DNA from: an uncultured Anaerolineae bacterium
GTDB taxonomy: Bacteria > Chloroflexota > Anaerolineae > Promineifilales > Promineifilaceae
Direction: 5' to 3'
NCBI GenBank assembly: GCA_905479495.1
Contig: CAJQMR010000007.1
Location: 186,001-250,000 of the forward strand
Length of the DNA stretch: 64,000 nucleotides
Part shown: positions 46,645 through 56,726 of the stretch, piece after piece
Layout of the letters: the number at the start of each line of letters is the position of its first letter
How positions within the stretch are numbered: the stretch's first letter is position 1
Made by a program: the position numbers and the translations under genes
The notes under the pieces: model-generated
What the model was told of the DNA's origin: nothing
The model's input: only the letters and a program-made list of their open reading frames with translations
The model's database searches: none

Positions 46645-49600
46645 TCAGTCGCGTATTAGCGGATTACCACGGACATCTGCTAGCAGTGGATGTTTGGGCG
46701 CAATTGCACTGCACACCTGAAGGGCTTCGTACACCTTTTGTCGTGCAGCGGCTGAGACCTCCTTATTCCGCCAACGACCCAGTAGTCCACCCTTTAAATT
46801 GCCTAACTCGCGCAGGGTCGTTTCCAGATCGCTGTAAGCCACTTCCCATTCGTCCCGTTTTTTGTTGATAGTGGCCAGATTACGGTCTGCCTGGGACTGA
46901 TGGGGTAACAGGTTATCTAACTGGGTATTAGCGGCTTTGAGCAGATTTTTGACGCGCTGGCTGCTAACCTGCTCCGAAGTGACAGGAGGCTTTCGCAGGC
47001 GGTTAATGGCTTCCTGCAAGGCCAACACTTTGCGAGCAGGATCGTACCAACCGCTGCGTTGGCAATCATCAAATACAGCTTTCTTGTTTTCATCGGCTTT
47101 GTCATCGCTCTTTTCCGGCACACATTCTCCGACCACTGCCTCATGCAGCTTCGCCTTAGCCCCATCAAAGTTGCCCATCTCGGTAAGATGAATAATTTTT
47201 GTACGCACCTCAGGCCAGTTGACAATGCGGTCAGGATGGTCATCGGCTAATGGAGGATGAGCCACCTCTTGGTCATCCAGCACATCAACCAATCCGACAG
47301 TCATCAGCCAATCAGCGAGCTGTTGCAGTTGCTCTTGTCGTGCTATCAACCAGTTCTTAAGAACGCGCCAATTGGTAATGGGTTTCTTCGTCATCGAATC
47401 GGTAACGCGAATGCTAGTACGCAGCCCATATTCGTCGGCAGGATCACCCAATTCCGTGTCGGTTTCCAATACGTCCATAATGCGCAGGGCAGCCTGGAAG
47501 CGTTCTGCTTCAGCCGCCTCTACCAGTTCGCGCTGCAATTTGTGCAGGTCGCTGCGTCGTATTTGAATCTTTTCCTGCTTTTGCCGCAACACACGCGTGG
47601 TGCGATGGTTGTTGAAACCGACCTGATTTATCTGGACCATGATGGTGTCGAAATTCTGCCAGTTACCATTCACTTTAGCCTGATTGAGATAGGTGTTGGC
47701 TTTTGCTTTCTGTTGGCGCAAATTTTCTAGTTCACTAATAAAGCGATTCAACTGTTCCAGTCCAGTGCGGAGGGTATTAGCATGTACTTCCATATAACCG
47801 GGAATTTGATCCTTGAAGCTTTGCAATCTATCGTAAATAGCACGGGCGTCTACTTGAGTAGCTTCCACCATCAGAAGCTGCGCTTCAACAATGTGTTCAT
47901 CATTTGTGTCGCTAATAGTGTGACCTTCCCGATCATTGATCAACTGTTCAATGCGTAGGTTCATATCTTCGGCACGGTTGGGCAGTTCGCGCACAAACAG
48001 TTGTGCCAGCACGTGGTCGGGATTCAACACCAGAATTTTGCTGCGGATGGCAAAGCGTTCCCAGATATCCTCTTGTGCCAGTTCGGCATCAGCGTTGACT
48101 AGCTGTTCAATGGCGTGGTCGCGGGTCTGCTGCCACCAGTCAGCAACGGCCGTATTCCTCTTGTACTCTGTCTTCAATCTGCGGGCATCCTGCTGCGCCC
48201 GCTCCACTTCCTGCTGACTGCGCCGCTCTGGCGAAGCCAATTTGCGCTCAATTTCCTGCTGCTGCCGCGCCAGATCGTCAGCGGCCGTCACCTCATTCTG
48301 CAAATCGGCCACTTTGCCGGCCAACACCCGGTCTTGTTCCGACATCCGGGACAGCGCTTCGCGGGCGGCAGTCAGGGCATCTGCAGCCAGCGCAAAATAG
48401 TCACGCTTGTCACGGGTCGCCAGAACGCGCCTGGCGGCGCGTTCAGCATAATGCTGCGCCCGCCAGAAACGCACTTCCGGGTCAAGGGGCAGATCGTTTT
48501 CCAGCTTCTCAAATATCGCCTTTATCGCCTCATCCCCCTCTTGTTTCGCTAGCTCAATTTCGGCCACTTTTTTCCGCGCACGCTGTTTGCCTAGCTTGTA
48601 TTCAGGGTTGAGGACATCAAAACCCAACGCCTTTTCCCACTGTTTCAAGGCAGCATCCCACTCTTGCAGACGCTCATGACGCAGGGCTCGGCGTTCGGCG
48701 GCAGCGGCCTGCGCCTGATTAAGCATGTCCGTGGGACGTGGTTCTGGTAGTTTCTTGATTTCAGTCACCAGTTTGTCCAGTTCTTCCGGCTTGGGGCTAT
48801 TTTTGCGCAATTCCGTTTCCACATCAGCCACCAACTGTGTCGTCCAGGCTTCCTGCGCCTGTCGCAGCAATTGGTCTACTTGCCGCCGCAGGGTACTCAT
48901 TTTATCTTTGTACGGCTCTACTGCCTGGTAAGCGAGACGCCCCCGCTTTGGTTTGGCAGCCAGGTGTTCGGTGGCAGCCTGCACAGCCTGAGCCACTTCC
49001 TGTTCAAATGCTTTGTTGTCGCGAATGCGGGTAGCCTCTGCCTGAGCACCAGCAGCATCGGGATGAACTTTTTGGGCAGCGACGCGGCTGAAGAGAGCCA
49101 ACGCCGCTTCGGCGTCGCCGCTGGTATGCAGCACGTCCAGCGCCAGCAGATAGTCGCGGCGCAACTGCAATTTTTGCTGCAGCGCTGCCAACTGCGGCCG
49201 AAAGTCCGCATATTCGGGACGAGAAATATCTTCTTCCAGCTCTACTAGCGTGGCTTCGATACGGCTGCTGTCATTGCTGCTAAAAACGCTGTCCAACTGC
49301 CCGGTCAGCATCTGGATACCGCCGACAGTGGTAACATCTTGCCGAAGTTTACGCAGCTTGGGGAATCGCTCGATGGTTACGTTGCCAAATTCCTCAACCA
49401 CATCATTCCAGCGAGTAACAGCTTTACCCGGCTCTGCATCAAGTAAATTGGCGATTTCTTCAGCCCGTGCAGCCAGATCACGCATCAATTTATCTTCTTT
49501 CTGCCCACTGGCCTTTAATTCCTGAGCTTGCTCAAGCAGAGCACGGCCGTTTTTCTCCAATTCCAGGAGTCCCAAATCGGCACTGTGGGTTAAGACAATC

Positions 49601-50793
49601 TCGCCCCATTTGATAGCTTCATCGACGCGCGTCAGTGCAGTTTGCACATCATCACGCTGCAGGGCAGTACGGCCGTCGTGCAAATGGCGTTCCACCACCG
49701 CAACCAAACGAGGCACCAGAAACTGACGCACTTCAGCCGCTTTGGCTAGGTGTGGATAGATTTCCAACGCCTCGCCCACTAACTGCCAGCCTGTTTCCGC
49801 AGAATCGGCCGTGACCGCCTGCTGGATCATCTTTTCAGCTTTCTCCAATTCCTTGATTTCAGGCTCAACCTTATTTTCTAGGAAATTTTCAGCGATTAAT
49901 CTAGCTTCATCATCGACTTTAAAAAGCTTACCTATTTTAGTCAATGGTTCTACTGCTGAACGAGGTGCATGATCAACTATGGCTTGCCGAGCTTGTTGCA
50001 TATATTCTTGTGCTTTTCGCTCGGCATAGTCATTTGCTAATCTCTCGGCTAGTATTGTAGCCTCAGCAACGCTAATGGGGGGTTGTTCGACTCCGTTTAC
50101 ATCCTGCCATGGAACTAATTTATTTTTATCTTTCTCTTCCTGTAATGCTTCAAGCATTTTTTTGAAGTCACCAGTTTGTTCCGCTGTAGTACGTAATTCA
50201 TATCGATCTCTAGCTTTGTCATAGGCAAACTTAGCCTCATTGATTAATCCTGTCATTTGCATTGAGTCAGGATACTGAGATGCTGTTTTCTCAGCAATTC
50301 GCAAAGCCTCTTTGTAAATCCTCTCCAATATATCTGACCCGGCAACTTTTTTATCTAGGAGATCTTGTTCTTGTTTCCATAAATCTTTGCATTTCAGTAT
50401 TGCATTTTCATATGCTTGGTTCTCATGGCGAAGTGTTAGTTTATTTGCTAATTCGCCGCGGAGCTTAGCAATTTTAGGTTCGTCGCTTATTGTTTCGCTT
50501 GCCATATCCAGCATTTCGTAGATGGCGTTTTCGTCAAAGCTATCGCTGTCATTAAGCTGCTGACCTACTTCGGTAAGTAAGTTCTTAACAAAGGCGCGAC
50601 GGTAATCCTGGCTTTCTTTCTCTACGGCCGTTAGCTGTTTTTGCAGCGTGCGGTTATTGGCTGCCAGTTCACGAGCTTTGGTAAGGGCGGTGTCTACGGC
50701 CGTCCACTCACCCTTTTCACTGGCGGTGAGAATAATGGCTAACTGCTCATCTAACGCAATCTGGGCGTAATTTGCGGCATTGTTGTCGCTCAT
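46645..50793 (-). CDS. Giant helical coiled-coil/TPR-like protein
   Basis: This 1382-residue soluble protein has no signal or membrane helix. It is almost entirely helical, with many Ala/Glu/Arg/Lys/Gln-rich coiled-coil stretches and TPR-like pairs, for example LRHERLQEWDAALKQWEKAL near residue 700. It has no catalytic motif. Its size suggests a scaffold. Base use changes along the gene: the C-terminal part holds ACGGCCGT, while about 800 bases near 49.8-50.6 kb are A+T-rich. The small protein gene upstream is separated by sixteen bases. Confidence 0.8.
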   Translation of the reverse strand: MSDNNAANYAQIALDEQLAIILTASEKGEWTAVDTALTKARELAANNRTLQKQLTAVEKESQDYRRAFVKNLLTEVGQQLNDSDSFDENAIYEMLDMASETISDEPKIAKLRGELANKLTLRHENQAYENAILKCKDLWKQEQDLLDKKVAGSDILERIYKEALRIAEKTASQYPDSMQMTGLINEAKFAYDKARDRYELRTTAEQTGDFKKMLEALQEEKDKNKLVPWQDVNGVEQPPISVAEATILAERLANDYAERKAQEYMQQARQAIVDHAPRSAVEPLTKIGKLFKVDDEARLIAENFLENKVEPEIKELEKAEKMIQQAVTADSAETGWQLVGEALEIYPHLAKAAEVRQFLVPRLVAVVERHLHDGRTALQRDDVQTALTRVDEAIKWGEIVLTHSADLGLLELEKNGRALLEQAQELKASGQKEDKLMRDLAARAEEIANLLDAEPGKAVTRWNDVVEEFGNVTIERFPKLRKLRQDVTTVGGIQMLTGQLDSVFSSNDSSRIEATLVELEEDISRPEYADFRPQLAALQQKLQLRRDYLLALDVLHTSGDAEAALALFSRVAAQKVHPDAAGAQAEATRIRDNKAFEQEVAQAVQAATEHLAAKPKRGRLAYQAVEPYKDKMSTLRRQVDQLLRQAQEAWTTQLVADVETELRKNSPKPEELDKLVTEIKKLPEPRPTDMLNQAQAAAAERRALRHERLQEWDAALKQWEKALGFDVLNPEYKLGKQRARKKVAEIELAKQEGDEAIKAIFEKLENDLPLDPEVRFWRAQHYAERAARRVLATRDKRDYFALAADALTAAREALSRMSEQDRVLAGKVADLQNEVTAADDLARQQQEIERKLASPERRSQQEVERAQQDARRLKTEYKRNTAVADWWQQTRDHAIEQLVNADAELAQEDIWERFAIRSKILVLNPDHVLAQLFVRELPNRAEDMNLRIEQLINDREGHTISDTNDEHIVEAQLLMVEATQVDARAIYDRLQSFKDQIPGYMEVHANTLRTGLEQLNRFISELENLRQQKAKANTYLNQAKVNGNWQNFDTIMVQINQVGFNNHRTTRVLRQKQEKIQIRRSDLHKLQRELVEAAEAERFQAALRIMDVLETDTELGDPADEYGLRTSIRVTDSMTKKPITNWRVLKNWLIARQEQLQQLADWLMTVGLVDVLDDQEVAHPPLADDHPDRIVNWPEVRTKIIHLTEMGNFDGAKAKLHEAVVGECVPEKSDDKADENKKAVFDDCQRSGWYDPARKVLALQEAINRLRKPPVTSEQVSSQRVKNLLKAANTQLDNLLPHQSQADRNLATINKKRDEWEVAYSDLETTLRELGNLKGGLLGRWRNKEVSAAARQKVYEALQVCSAIAPKHPLLADVRGNPLIRD

Positions 50794-50809
50794 AGGTCAA
50801 TCTCTTAAC

Positions 50810-51214
50810 TTAGTCAAAATTCCAATTTACTTCGGGTAAATCAGTTTCATCCTTCCGTGGTTCAGGCGTAGGCAGTCGATTAGCTGATTGAGGTTGTAGA
50901 TTAGTTGGTGGTGTGTCGGTTTCTGGTATAGAGGCAGGTGCTGCATCTGGCATGGCGGTAGGGGGAACAACCGTAGGCTGGTGCGTGTGAGGAACGGCTG
51001 TGGCATAATCAGCCGGGTCCACCGCATCCAACCCCTCCGCCAAAATCCGCCGCGCCAATGCGATGGCTCTTGCCTGAGCTAGTTCTATGAAACGTCCGTT
51101 TTCCACTACACTAGCAGTTCCAAAAACACATACTTTCCTTTCAGTTGTACTTATCATGGCGGAACAAACCGCCATCTCTCCATCACATTCAACCAAGTTG
51201 CACAAAATATCCAT
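50810..51214 (-). CDS. Small protein with a possible ssDNA-annealing-like motif, unknown
   Basis: The protein has 134 residues. The first ~60 read as a small alpha/beta fold, KVCVFGTASVVENGRFIELA followed by QARAIALARRI, a pattern seen in Rad52/ERF-like annealing proteins and related phage proteins but also by chance. The second half is Pro/Thr-rich and disordered. Three cysteines lie near the start. It is placed between two giant genes in the operon. No function is assigned; the annealing-like similarity is weak. Confidence 0.6.
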   Translation of the reverse strand: MDILCNLVECDGEMAVCSAMISTTERKVCVFGTASVVENGRFIELAQARAIALARRILAEGLDAVDPADYATAVPHTHQPTVVPPTAMPDAAPASIPETDTPPTNLQPQSANRLPTPEPRKDETDLPEVNWNFD

Positions 51215-51243
51215 ATCTGTATTTATTCGCTTTTCTTAAAGAA

Positions 51244-54200
51244 TCAGCAAGGGCCAAACATAAAATCAGCTACTATACGTAACCAATCTGGTATAGTCCA
51301 CATACAAGTCGGATTTGGAATACCGGTATAAAGTACGTATATACTAAAAATGAGACCTATCACTAACACCAATAGACCCAACAGAATGGTCACAGTTAAA
51401 AACCGGAGTACCATACCCGAATTTGCTTCCTGTGTACGCTGTGAAGAACGTCTTTTTCTTGCACGAGGATTACTTGTCGTTTCCTGAGCAACATTGGGTT
51501 GAACCGGCTTACCCAATGTAACCACATTAGCCAGTCCTCGAAGGATAAATTCAATATCCTTAAAATCCAAGCCTTTTGAGATGTACCAACCACAGAGATC
51601 GATAAGTAATTCTCTGTCTTGCTTTCGTTTTGCACGTTGAAGATAAAGATTGAGCCATTCACCGTGCAATGACGCTTCCTGTAGTTGATCTAGGATTCCT
51701 CCTGCACGTCTAGCAAGATCATCATTCGCTCTTGTAATTCTAAACAGCTCTTCTAAATCCTCATTACCAGGAAATGGCGGCAAATTCGCTTCCAAAGCCA
51801 GGATAAAAAGTTCTTTTTTCTGCTGAGAGTCAGCCCAAAAATGCGTAAGCTCACCATTCGTAGGCTCTAGTATGCTTGGACCATCTGTCATGGATGCTCC
51901 CTTCATTTGCAATTTTCTATAAACGTTACCTTTCTCTACCCAATTCATTTCCCAAACAAGCACTTGCTCAATTAACCAGCTTAATTCATTACCTGTTAGT
52001 CTCTTATGGCTAAGCATACTATCAACGATTTGTTCGCGCTGTTCAGTTGACAACTCCCTAATATTTAACAGACCCTGAATTACCTGTAAGGAAAGCTGTG
52101 AGCCAAATTGGTCATTGTTTTGAATTCTCTGTAATAGTTCCTTAGACCAGTTGTCTACTTCCCCACTATTATGTTCAATGAACCTGATGAAATCCGAATC
52201 TTGAACATAACGATCATCTTCCAGAGCAAACTCTACGGCAAGTTCAAACAGTCTGTATTCCTTTTCTGTTGCCTTGGTGACCTGCCAGTAAGTGTTTTGC
52301 TGGTCAGGTTGTAGTAAGTAGTCCAGCAACTCTCCTGAATGATCGTCATGGTCTTGTTTGTTTACCTTGTTGCTTGCCAAAAGCAACATCCTATAATACT
52401 TTTTACAAATGGCCCTGTCTGAAAAATCAATGACCAAGTTACTCATCAAATGTTCTAACAGTTCAAAAGAAACATGTGATGCGTCTAAAGCAATCAACCC
52501 GTACAAACTTTCCAAAATAGCTGCATTTTTTTGATTCCGGATATGATCAAGAAGCTGCAGGTAACTTTCAGAGTTTAGGTAATGGAGGCTATTTCCATAT
52601 AGCCGATTTTCTTTCCACTCATATAAGATTTGGTTGATTATCCCAGTTACCGGCTGATCAGCGTGCCAACTCAGCAAACGATCGATATCCTGCGGCAGAA
52701 GTGACTGTTTTAGTTTCATCTGGCATTGTACGTGCGCCAGATACAACTGTTTGTTTTCTGCTGCCTCGAACCACAGGCTCCTTTTTGTTTTCTTTTGCTT
52801 TTTTTCTGGCAGGTAACTTAGTATCAGATCCTTGAACCAATCACTTGCATTTTCAAATTCTTCTCGGGCAATGTTATTTTGTTTTTGTTTTAACCAAGCG
52901 ATCGATCCTGTAATAATTTCATGGAATAATGTGCTGTAATCCATTTGTTCATCTACGAGATCTAACAAATTATGTTTCAAAAACCACTCGGAAAACCGAG
53001 GTGAATGTATAGCCACATCCTTAAATATTGAACACAACTTATTCCTTATTGAGCTATTTACAACGGGTAGTGTTTGTGACCGCCTTAACTGGGGTTCCAA
53101 AAACTGTCTGAGCTTTGAGCCATTATTTATTAGATGATCCCTTTGCGAATCCTCTGTTAACCGCTCTAACATTTGGAAAAAAAGATTTTCATCCGGTCTG
53201 GGTACAGCTAGATAAAAATCTAGTAAATTAGCTCGGCTACAATCTTCAAGCACCGACAATATTTCTTTTACTAGGCGACCGGTCTCCAAAAATTCTCTCA
53301 ACAACCTATCAAACCGTTTTGTCTCTAATCTGACGATTGTTGCGAGAAGGTCGGTGCCATCTCCAAAACGTAATCGGCTTTTTTCGCGCAAATGCATCAA
53401 GTCACTCAACATTTCATCGTCGACCTGTTGTAGAGAAATTGGGTTACTCTTCTGTACGATGAACTGATGATAATCAGCTAATGATGACTTTAAATCATCA
53501 GAATATTTAATAAAAAATGATAGGAGGTCTTCCCGATTGGCATGAACTATAGCATATAAAATTGGTTCGATTAGCCGTCCGACTTTCATTCGGAAAACCA
53601 AAAATCTATCCAATTTTTGATCGTTCAATCCTGTCCAAACATCGAGCAAATCTCGGTTATCTTGAAACTTGACTGGTTCTATTTCATAAAGATCAAGCAG
53701 TTTCTCTAAAGTCCAATCATTGCATTGGTGCAGGATAGTAGGCGGGCTTGTTAGTAGAGAAACCTTTAACTGCCCTAAAACAATTTGTGCTGGTAAAACA
53801 TTTGCACTCTTTTGCAGCACATCGGCAAAATCTGGCAGTGGAGCTTGCAAAGCCTTTAAAATATCGTTTTGTAATCGAGCATCTTCAAGCAGTTCAAGCA
53901 AATCTGATTGACCGAGTTCTCGTAAAATCCTCTGCTTTGTTTCACCATCCAGAAATTGATGGCTCCGCTTGAAACGTGCAATTCGCTCCGACTGACCATG
54001 CGTACGGTTCGTATGGTTAGTCAACCAGTAAATGTCATCCGCATTGACAACATTACCCCCGCTTTGAAGTACTCGGGAAAATGTGTGACTAAAAAGTATC
54101 TGGCAAATCTGTATCCAAATTTCCTGAAAGCTTTTGTTATAAGGAATTAATTTATCGGATGTCTCTTTTAGAAAACCAAGCAGCAAATCGCTGTAACTAT

Positions 54201-55059
54201 TTGACGCAGACTCGTTTAGTAAACCATCTTTGAAGTCAATGACATATGAATGTGCGTTGTTAGAATCGGTTATAGTTGAGGAAAACTGTAAATTTACTTT
54301 TTGGCTAGTTATTTGGTCAAAAGCAAAGGTAATTATTCCGATTTTTGGAAATACCAATCGTTGTATTGCAGAGACCACCATTACCTTATGCTCAATGCTC
54401 CAATTCTCACACACTTGTACATATTCGTGTTGAATTAAGGCATTGGCAATCGACTTTATTTGTGTCAGGATTTTATCATCTACTGAAAGTTGCCCCTGCA
54501 AATAACGCCATAGATATGGTAAACGCCAACCTTGGTCACTGGTATCGATGGAAGGTAAAGATAACGGCACTTTCGCATCATCATTACTTATAAGTATATC
54601 ATGATTGTTATATGTTTTAAGCCAGAATCTTGCATTTTCATCATGCGTATCAGAATTTTTGTATATCAATGATGGGAAAAATTCATATCCCACCTGCATA
54701 TTTTTTTTAATGTCATCCGAGGTTATAAGTGTATAACGCTCTTGGTTATACGGTCTGTTTGTGGGTGCGGTATCCGGATCACCAAACTCATCTTCGCGAC
54801 GCCTATGTACTTGCACAAGTAGATAACGCACGGTGTCAGGGGTACGCTCAAATAATATGAGGGCAAGAGAGACATGGCCCACCTGCGATTTAAAGGAAGT
54901 CTTATCAGGAAAATTAAGTGTCCGGCGGAATGTGGTTCCGAACTGGTTCAAGCCTGATGTGTAAGCAAGCGGGAAGAAATCACTGGCTATTCCCGATGCG
55001 AAGAACTTGCCAAATTCCAACCATTGGCCAAGGTAAACAGTTGCGTCATGCTGGGACAT
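51244..55059 (-). CDS. Large GTPase-associated protein (GAP1-like), C-terminal membrane helix
   Basis: This 1271-residue protein begins MSQHDATVYLGQWLEFGKFF with a ~250-residue alpha/beta domain (ASDFFPLAYTSGLNQFG), then long helical repeats, and ends with a membrane helix, VTILLGLLVLVIGLIFSIYV (near residues 1217-1236), and a short tail. The arrangement and place directly after the GTPase gene match the GTPase-associated proteins reported from NTP-dependent conflict systems. It is A+T-rich and lacks the ACGGCCGT word. It is probably the partner that reads the GTPase state. Confidence 0.7.
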   Translation of the reverse strand: MSQHDATVYLGQWLEFGKFFASGIASDFFPLAYTSGLNQFGTTFRRTLNFPDKTSFKSQVGHVSLALILFERTPDTVRYLLVQVHRRREDEFGDPDTAPTNRPYNQERYTLITSDDIKKNMQVGYEFFPSLIYKNSDTHDENARFWLKTYNNHDILISNDDAKVPLSLPSIDTSDQGWRLPYLWRYLQGQLSVDDKILTQIKSIANALIQHEYVQVCENWSIEHKVMVVSAIQRLVFPKIGIITFAFDQITSQKVNLQFSSTITDSNNAHSYVIDFKDGLLNESASNSYSDLLLGFLKETSDKLIPYNKSFQEIWIQICQILFSHTFSRVLQSGGNVVNADDIYWLTNHTNRTHGQSERIARFKRSHQFLDGETKQRILRELGQSDLLELLEDARLQNDILKALQAPLPDFADVLQKSANVLPAQIVLGQLKVSLLTSPPTILHQCNDWTLEKLLDLYEIEPVKFQDNRDLLDVWTGLNDQKLDRFLVFRMKVGRLIEPILYAIVHANREDLLSFFIKYSDDLKSSLADYHQFIVQKSNPISLQQVDDEMLSDLMHLREKSRLRFGDGTDLLATIVRLETKRFDRLLREFLETGRLVKEILSVLEDCSRANLLDFYLAVPRPDENLFFQMLERLTEDSQRDHLINNGSKLRQFLEPQLRRSQTLPVVNSSIRNKLCSIFKDVAIHSPRFSEWFLKHNLLDLVDEQMDYSTLFHEIITGSIAWLKQKQNNIAREEFENASDWFKDLILSYLPEKKQKKTKRSLWFEAAENKQLYLAHVQCQMKLKQSLLPQDIDRLLSWHADQPVTGIINQILYEWKENRLYGNSLHYLNSESYLQLLDHIRNQKNAAILESLYGLIALDASHVSFELLEHLMSNLVIDFSDRAICKKYYRMLLLASNKVNKQDHDDHSGELLDYLLQPDQQNTYWQVTKATEKEYRLFELAVEFALEDDRYVQDSDFIRFIEHNSGEVDNWSKELLQRIQNNDQFGSQLSLQVIQGLLNIRELSTEQREQIVDSMLSHKRLTGNELSWLIEQVLVWEMNWVEKGNVYRKLQMKGASMTDGPSILEPTNGELTHFWADSQQKKELFILALEANLPPFPGNEDLEELFRITRANDDLARRAGGILDQLQEASLHGEWLNLYLQRAKRKQDRELLIDLCGWYISKGLDFKDIEFILRGLANVVTLGKPVQPNVAQETTSNPRARKRRSSQRTQEANSGMVLRFLTVTILLGLLVLVIGLIFSIYVLYTGIPNPTCMWTIPDWLRIVADFMFGPC

Positions 55060-55071
55060 GATTTATTTAGA

Positions 55072-56001
55072 CTACCGGGGTTTTGGCTGCGGATAAGGGA
55101 TATAATAATTCAGCCGTTGGTTTAAAAACAGGCGGCCAAATAAACTCTTATTTGCCGCTGCAGTAATCTTTTCTTCCTCTAACGACCCCAAGATCCAAAA
55201 ATAAGGATATTCAATATTAAGTGGAGCCCAATTATCTTCATCACCTCGAATCCTCGTGGACACGCAATAATACCTGATTTCTGTTCTTGACTGATCGCCT
55301 AAAGAATTCAGAAGCCCAAGCATGTTTCTGGTTTGGGTGTTGAAGTAAGAACGGATTAAACGTTCCGGCTCCATTTGATCAAAACCCGCTCCTAAATTAT
55401 CAACTTTAGTAAAACATACAGCAATTTTTCGAGGCTTAACATATTGTTTGAATATACCTGCTAGTTGCTGAATCATTAGATAATATTCTTTTTTCGAAAA
55501 AGTCCTTTTCGGACTAGGAGAAGAATTTTGATTTGATGCATCATTCTGTTGCTCACTTGAACGTTCTGCAGCTGCTTGGTTATTTTGAGTATCGGAAAGT
55601 AGAGTGTAATCTAAAAGAATAACTACACTGCTTGCCTGGGCAATATTCTCCAATGTTGGTCGATAAGCTTCTGGATCTGAAAGCATATTAACAGTGGCAA
55701 GCCCTCTATCGTCTACCATAGTAATGCGATGGTAATGCGAACTGATTCGAAATTTCGGTTCATTTTGACGAGCCCTCCGCACAAAGTCCCAATTTATAAT
55801 ACTGGGCTCACTTGTAGCCTCTACATGTCTGGGTGATTTGAAATCCAGAAGTCGTGTTCCACTCTCATAAATTTGGTAAGAAAAATAATTATTCTGCATC
55901 AATTCAGGATCATTTTCGTACTCTACCATTCTTGCCCCAAATGCATATAGCATTGAGGTTTTACCAGACCCCGTAGGTCCCCAAAGTGCAATGTCATTCA
56001 T
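55072..56001 (-). CDS. P-loop GTPase of the FtsZ-like/vWA system
   Basis: From the ATG at 56001 (GGAGGT eight bases upstream; ATGA overlap with the preceding stop) the protein has 309 residues. Motifs: Walker A GPTGSGKT (8-15), MVDDRG as the DxxG switch (95-100), and TKVD (198-201) as the base-specific motif, so GTP is the likely ligand. A Gln/Asn/Ser-rich insert at ~140-165 is probably disordered. It belongs to a distinct family found next to vWA and FtsZ-like genes. The next gene encodes its probable partner. Confidence 0.85.
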   Translation of the reverse strand: MNDIALWGPTGSGKTSMLYAFGARMVEYENDPELMQNNYFSYQIYESGTRLLDFKSPRHVEATSEPSIINWDFVRRARQNEPKFRISSHYHRITMVDDRGLATVNMLSDPEAYRPTLENIAQASSVVILLDYTLLSDTQNNQAAAERSSEQQNDASNQNSSPSPKRTFSKKEYYLMIQQLAGIFKQYVKPRKIAVCFTKVDNLGAGFDQMEPERLIRSYFNTQTRNMLGLLNSLGDQSRTEIRYYCVSTRIRGDEDNWAPLNIEYPYFWILGSLEEEKITAAANKSLFGRLFLNQRLNYYIPYPQPKPR

Positions 56002-56675
56002 TGTGTTAACCTCCACTGCAGGACATTCTCCAGTAATAAAAAAAACAAAAAGAAGAAAGTTGCAAAAATCGTATGCATCAAAGCCGTATTCAAAAAATCC
56101 GATCTTATAACAGCCTCAAAACCGAGAAAATTCCAGCTAGAAAAAAATGCTAGCCCCAAAACAAACGTAAAGTGTGATATGGTACCTACGCCTGTAGCCC
56201 AAAAAGGAATTCCACGTTTTTTAAATATCAGCGGTAAGGGCCCATAAATTAAAGCTGCTGTTATCGGTGCCATCGCGATCGAAACAGCAAAAACAAGGAA
56301 CAGGTTAGCACTATACCATTCATTCAGTAACCCTACACCAATCACTACCCAATAATATACAAGAGGCACTAAAACCAACACATACAAAGCACCCAGCTTC
56401 ATTCTCGGTTTCGTCCACCCCCTAAAAGTATCTTCAGTTGTAGGCAGCAATAATAAAGTTACAGGTGGAACAATAACAAGCACATGCAAAACCCACCACA
56501 CATGTGCATACTCTGTTGCATAAGATATTAATACGATAACGTAACCTGGTACTGAGTTAATTGCTGACCCTAATCGTCCAAGATTGACTAGCAGCTCAAT
56601 CAATATACTCGCAACTTGTAGGATATCTAAAATAGTAGCAAAGGTACTAAACACAAGCCATGCTACTGCTTTCAT
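55998..56675 (-). CDS. Six-helix membrane protein, unknown
   Basis: This 225-residue protein has about six membrane helices and no recognised motif. AAGGGG lies upstream of the ATG. Its last codons overlap the GTPase start by four bases, so the two should be made together. It may be the membrane anchor for the GTPase. It is A+T-rich like its neighbours. Confidence 0.7.
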   Translation of the reverse strand: MKAVAWLVFSTFATILDILQVASILIELLVNLGRLGSAINSVPGYVIVLISYATEYAHVWWVLHVLVIVPPVTLLLLPTTEDTFRGWTKPRMKLGALYVLVLVPLVYYWVVIGVGLLNEWYSANLFLVFAVSIAMAPITAALIYGPLPLIFKKRGIPFWATGVGTISHFTFVLGLAFFSSWNFLGFEAVIRSDFLNTALMHTIFATFFFLFFLLLENVLQWRLTQ

Positions 56676-56726
56676 CTTAAGACCCCTTAGTTAAATTCCT
56701 TCAACGATCAAAATCAAGGTCGGCAC

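Noticed and set aside
46645..50793. SMC-like ATPase in the giant coiled-coil protein
   Set aside because: No Walker A, signature or Walker B motif is present at either end.
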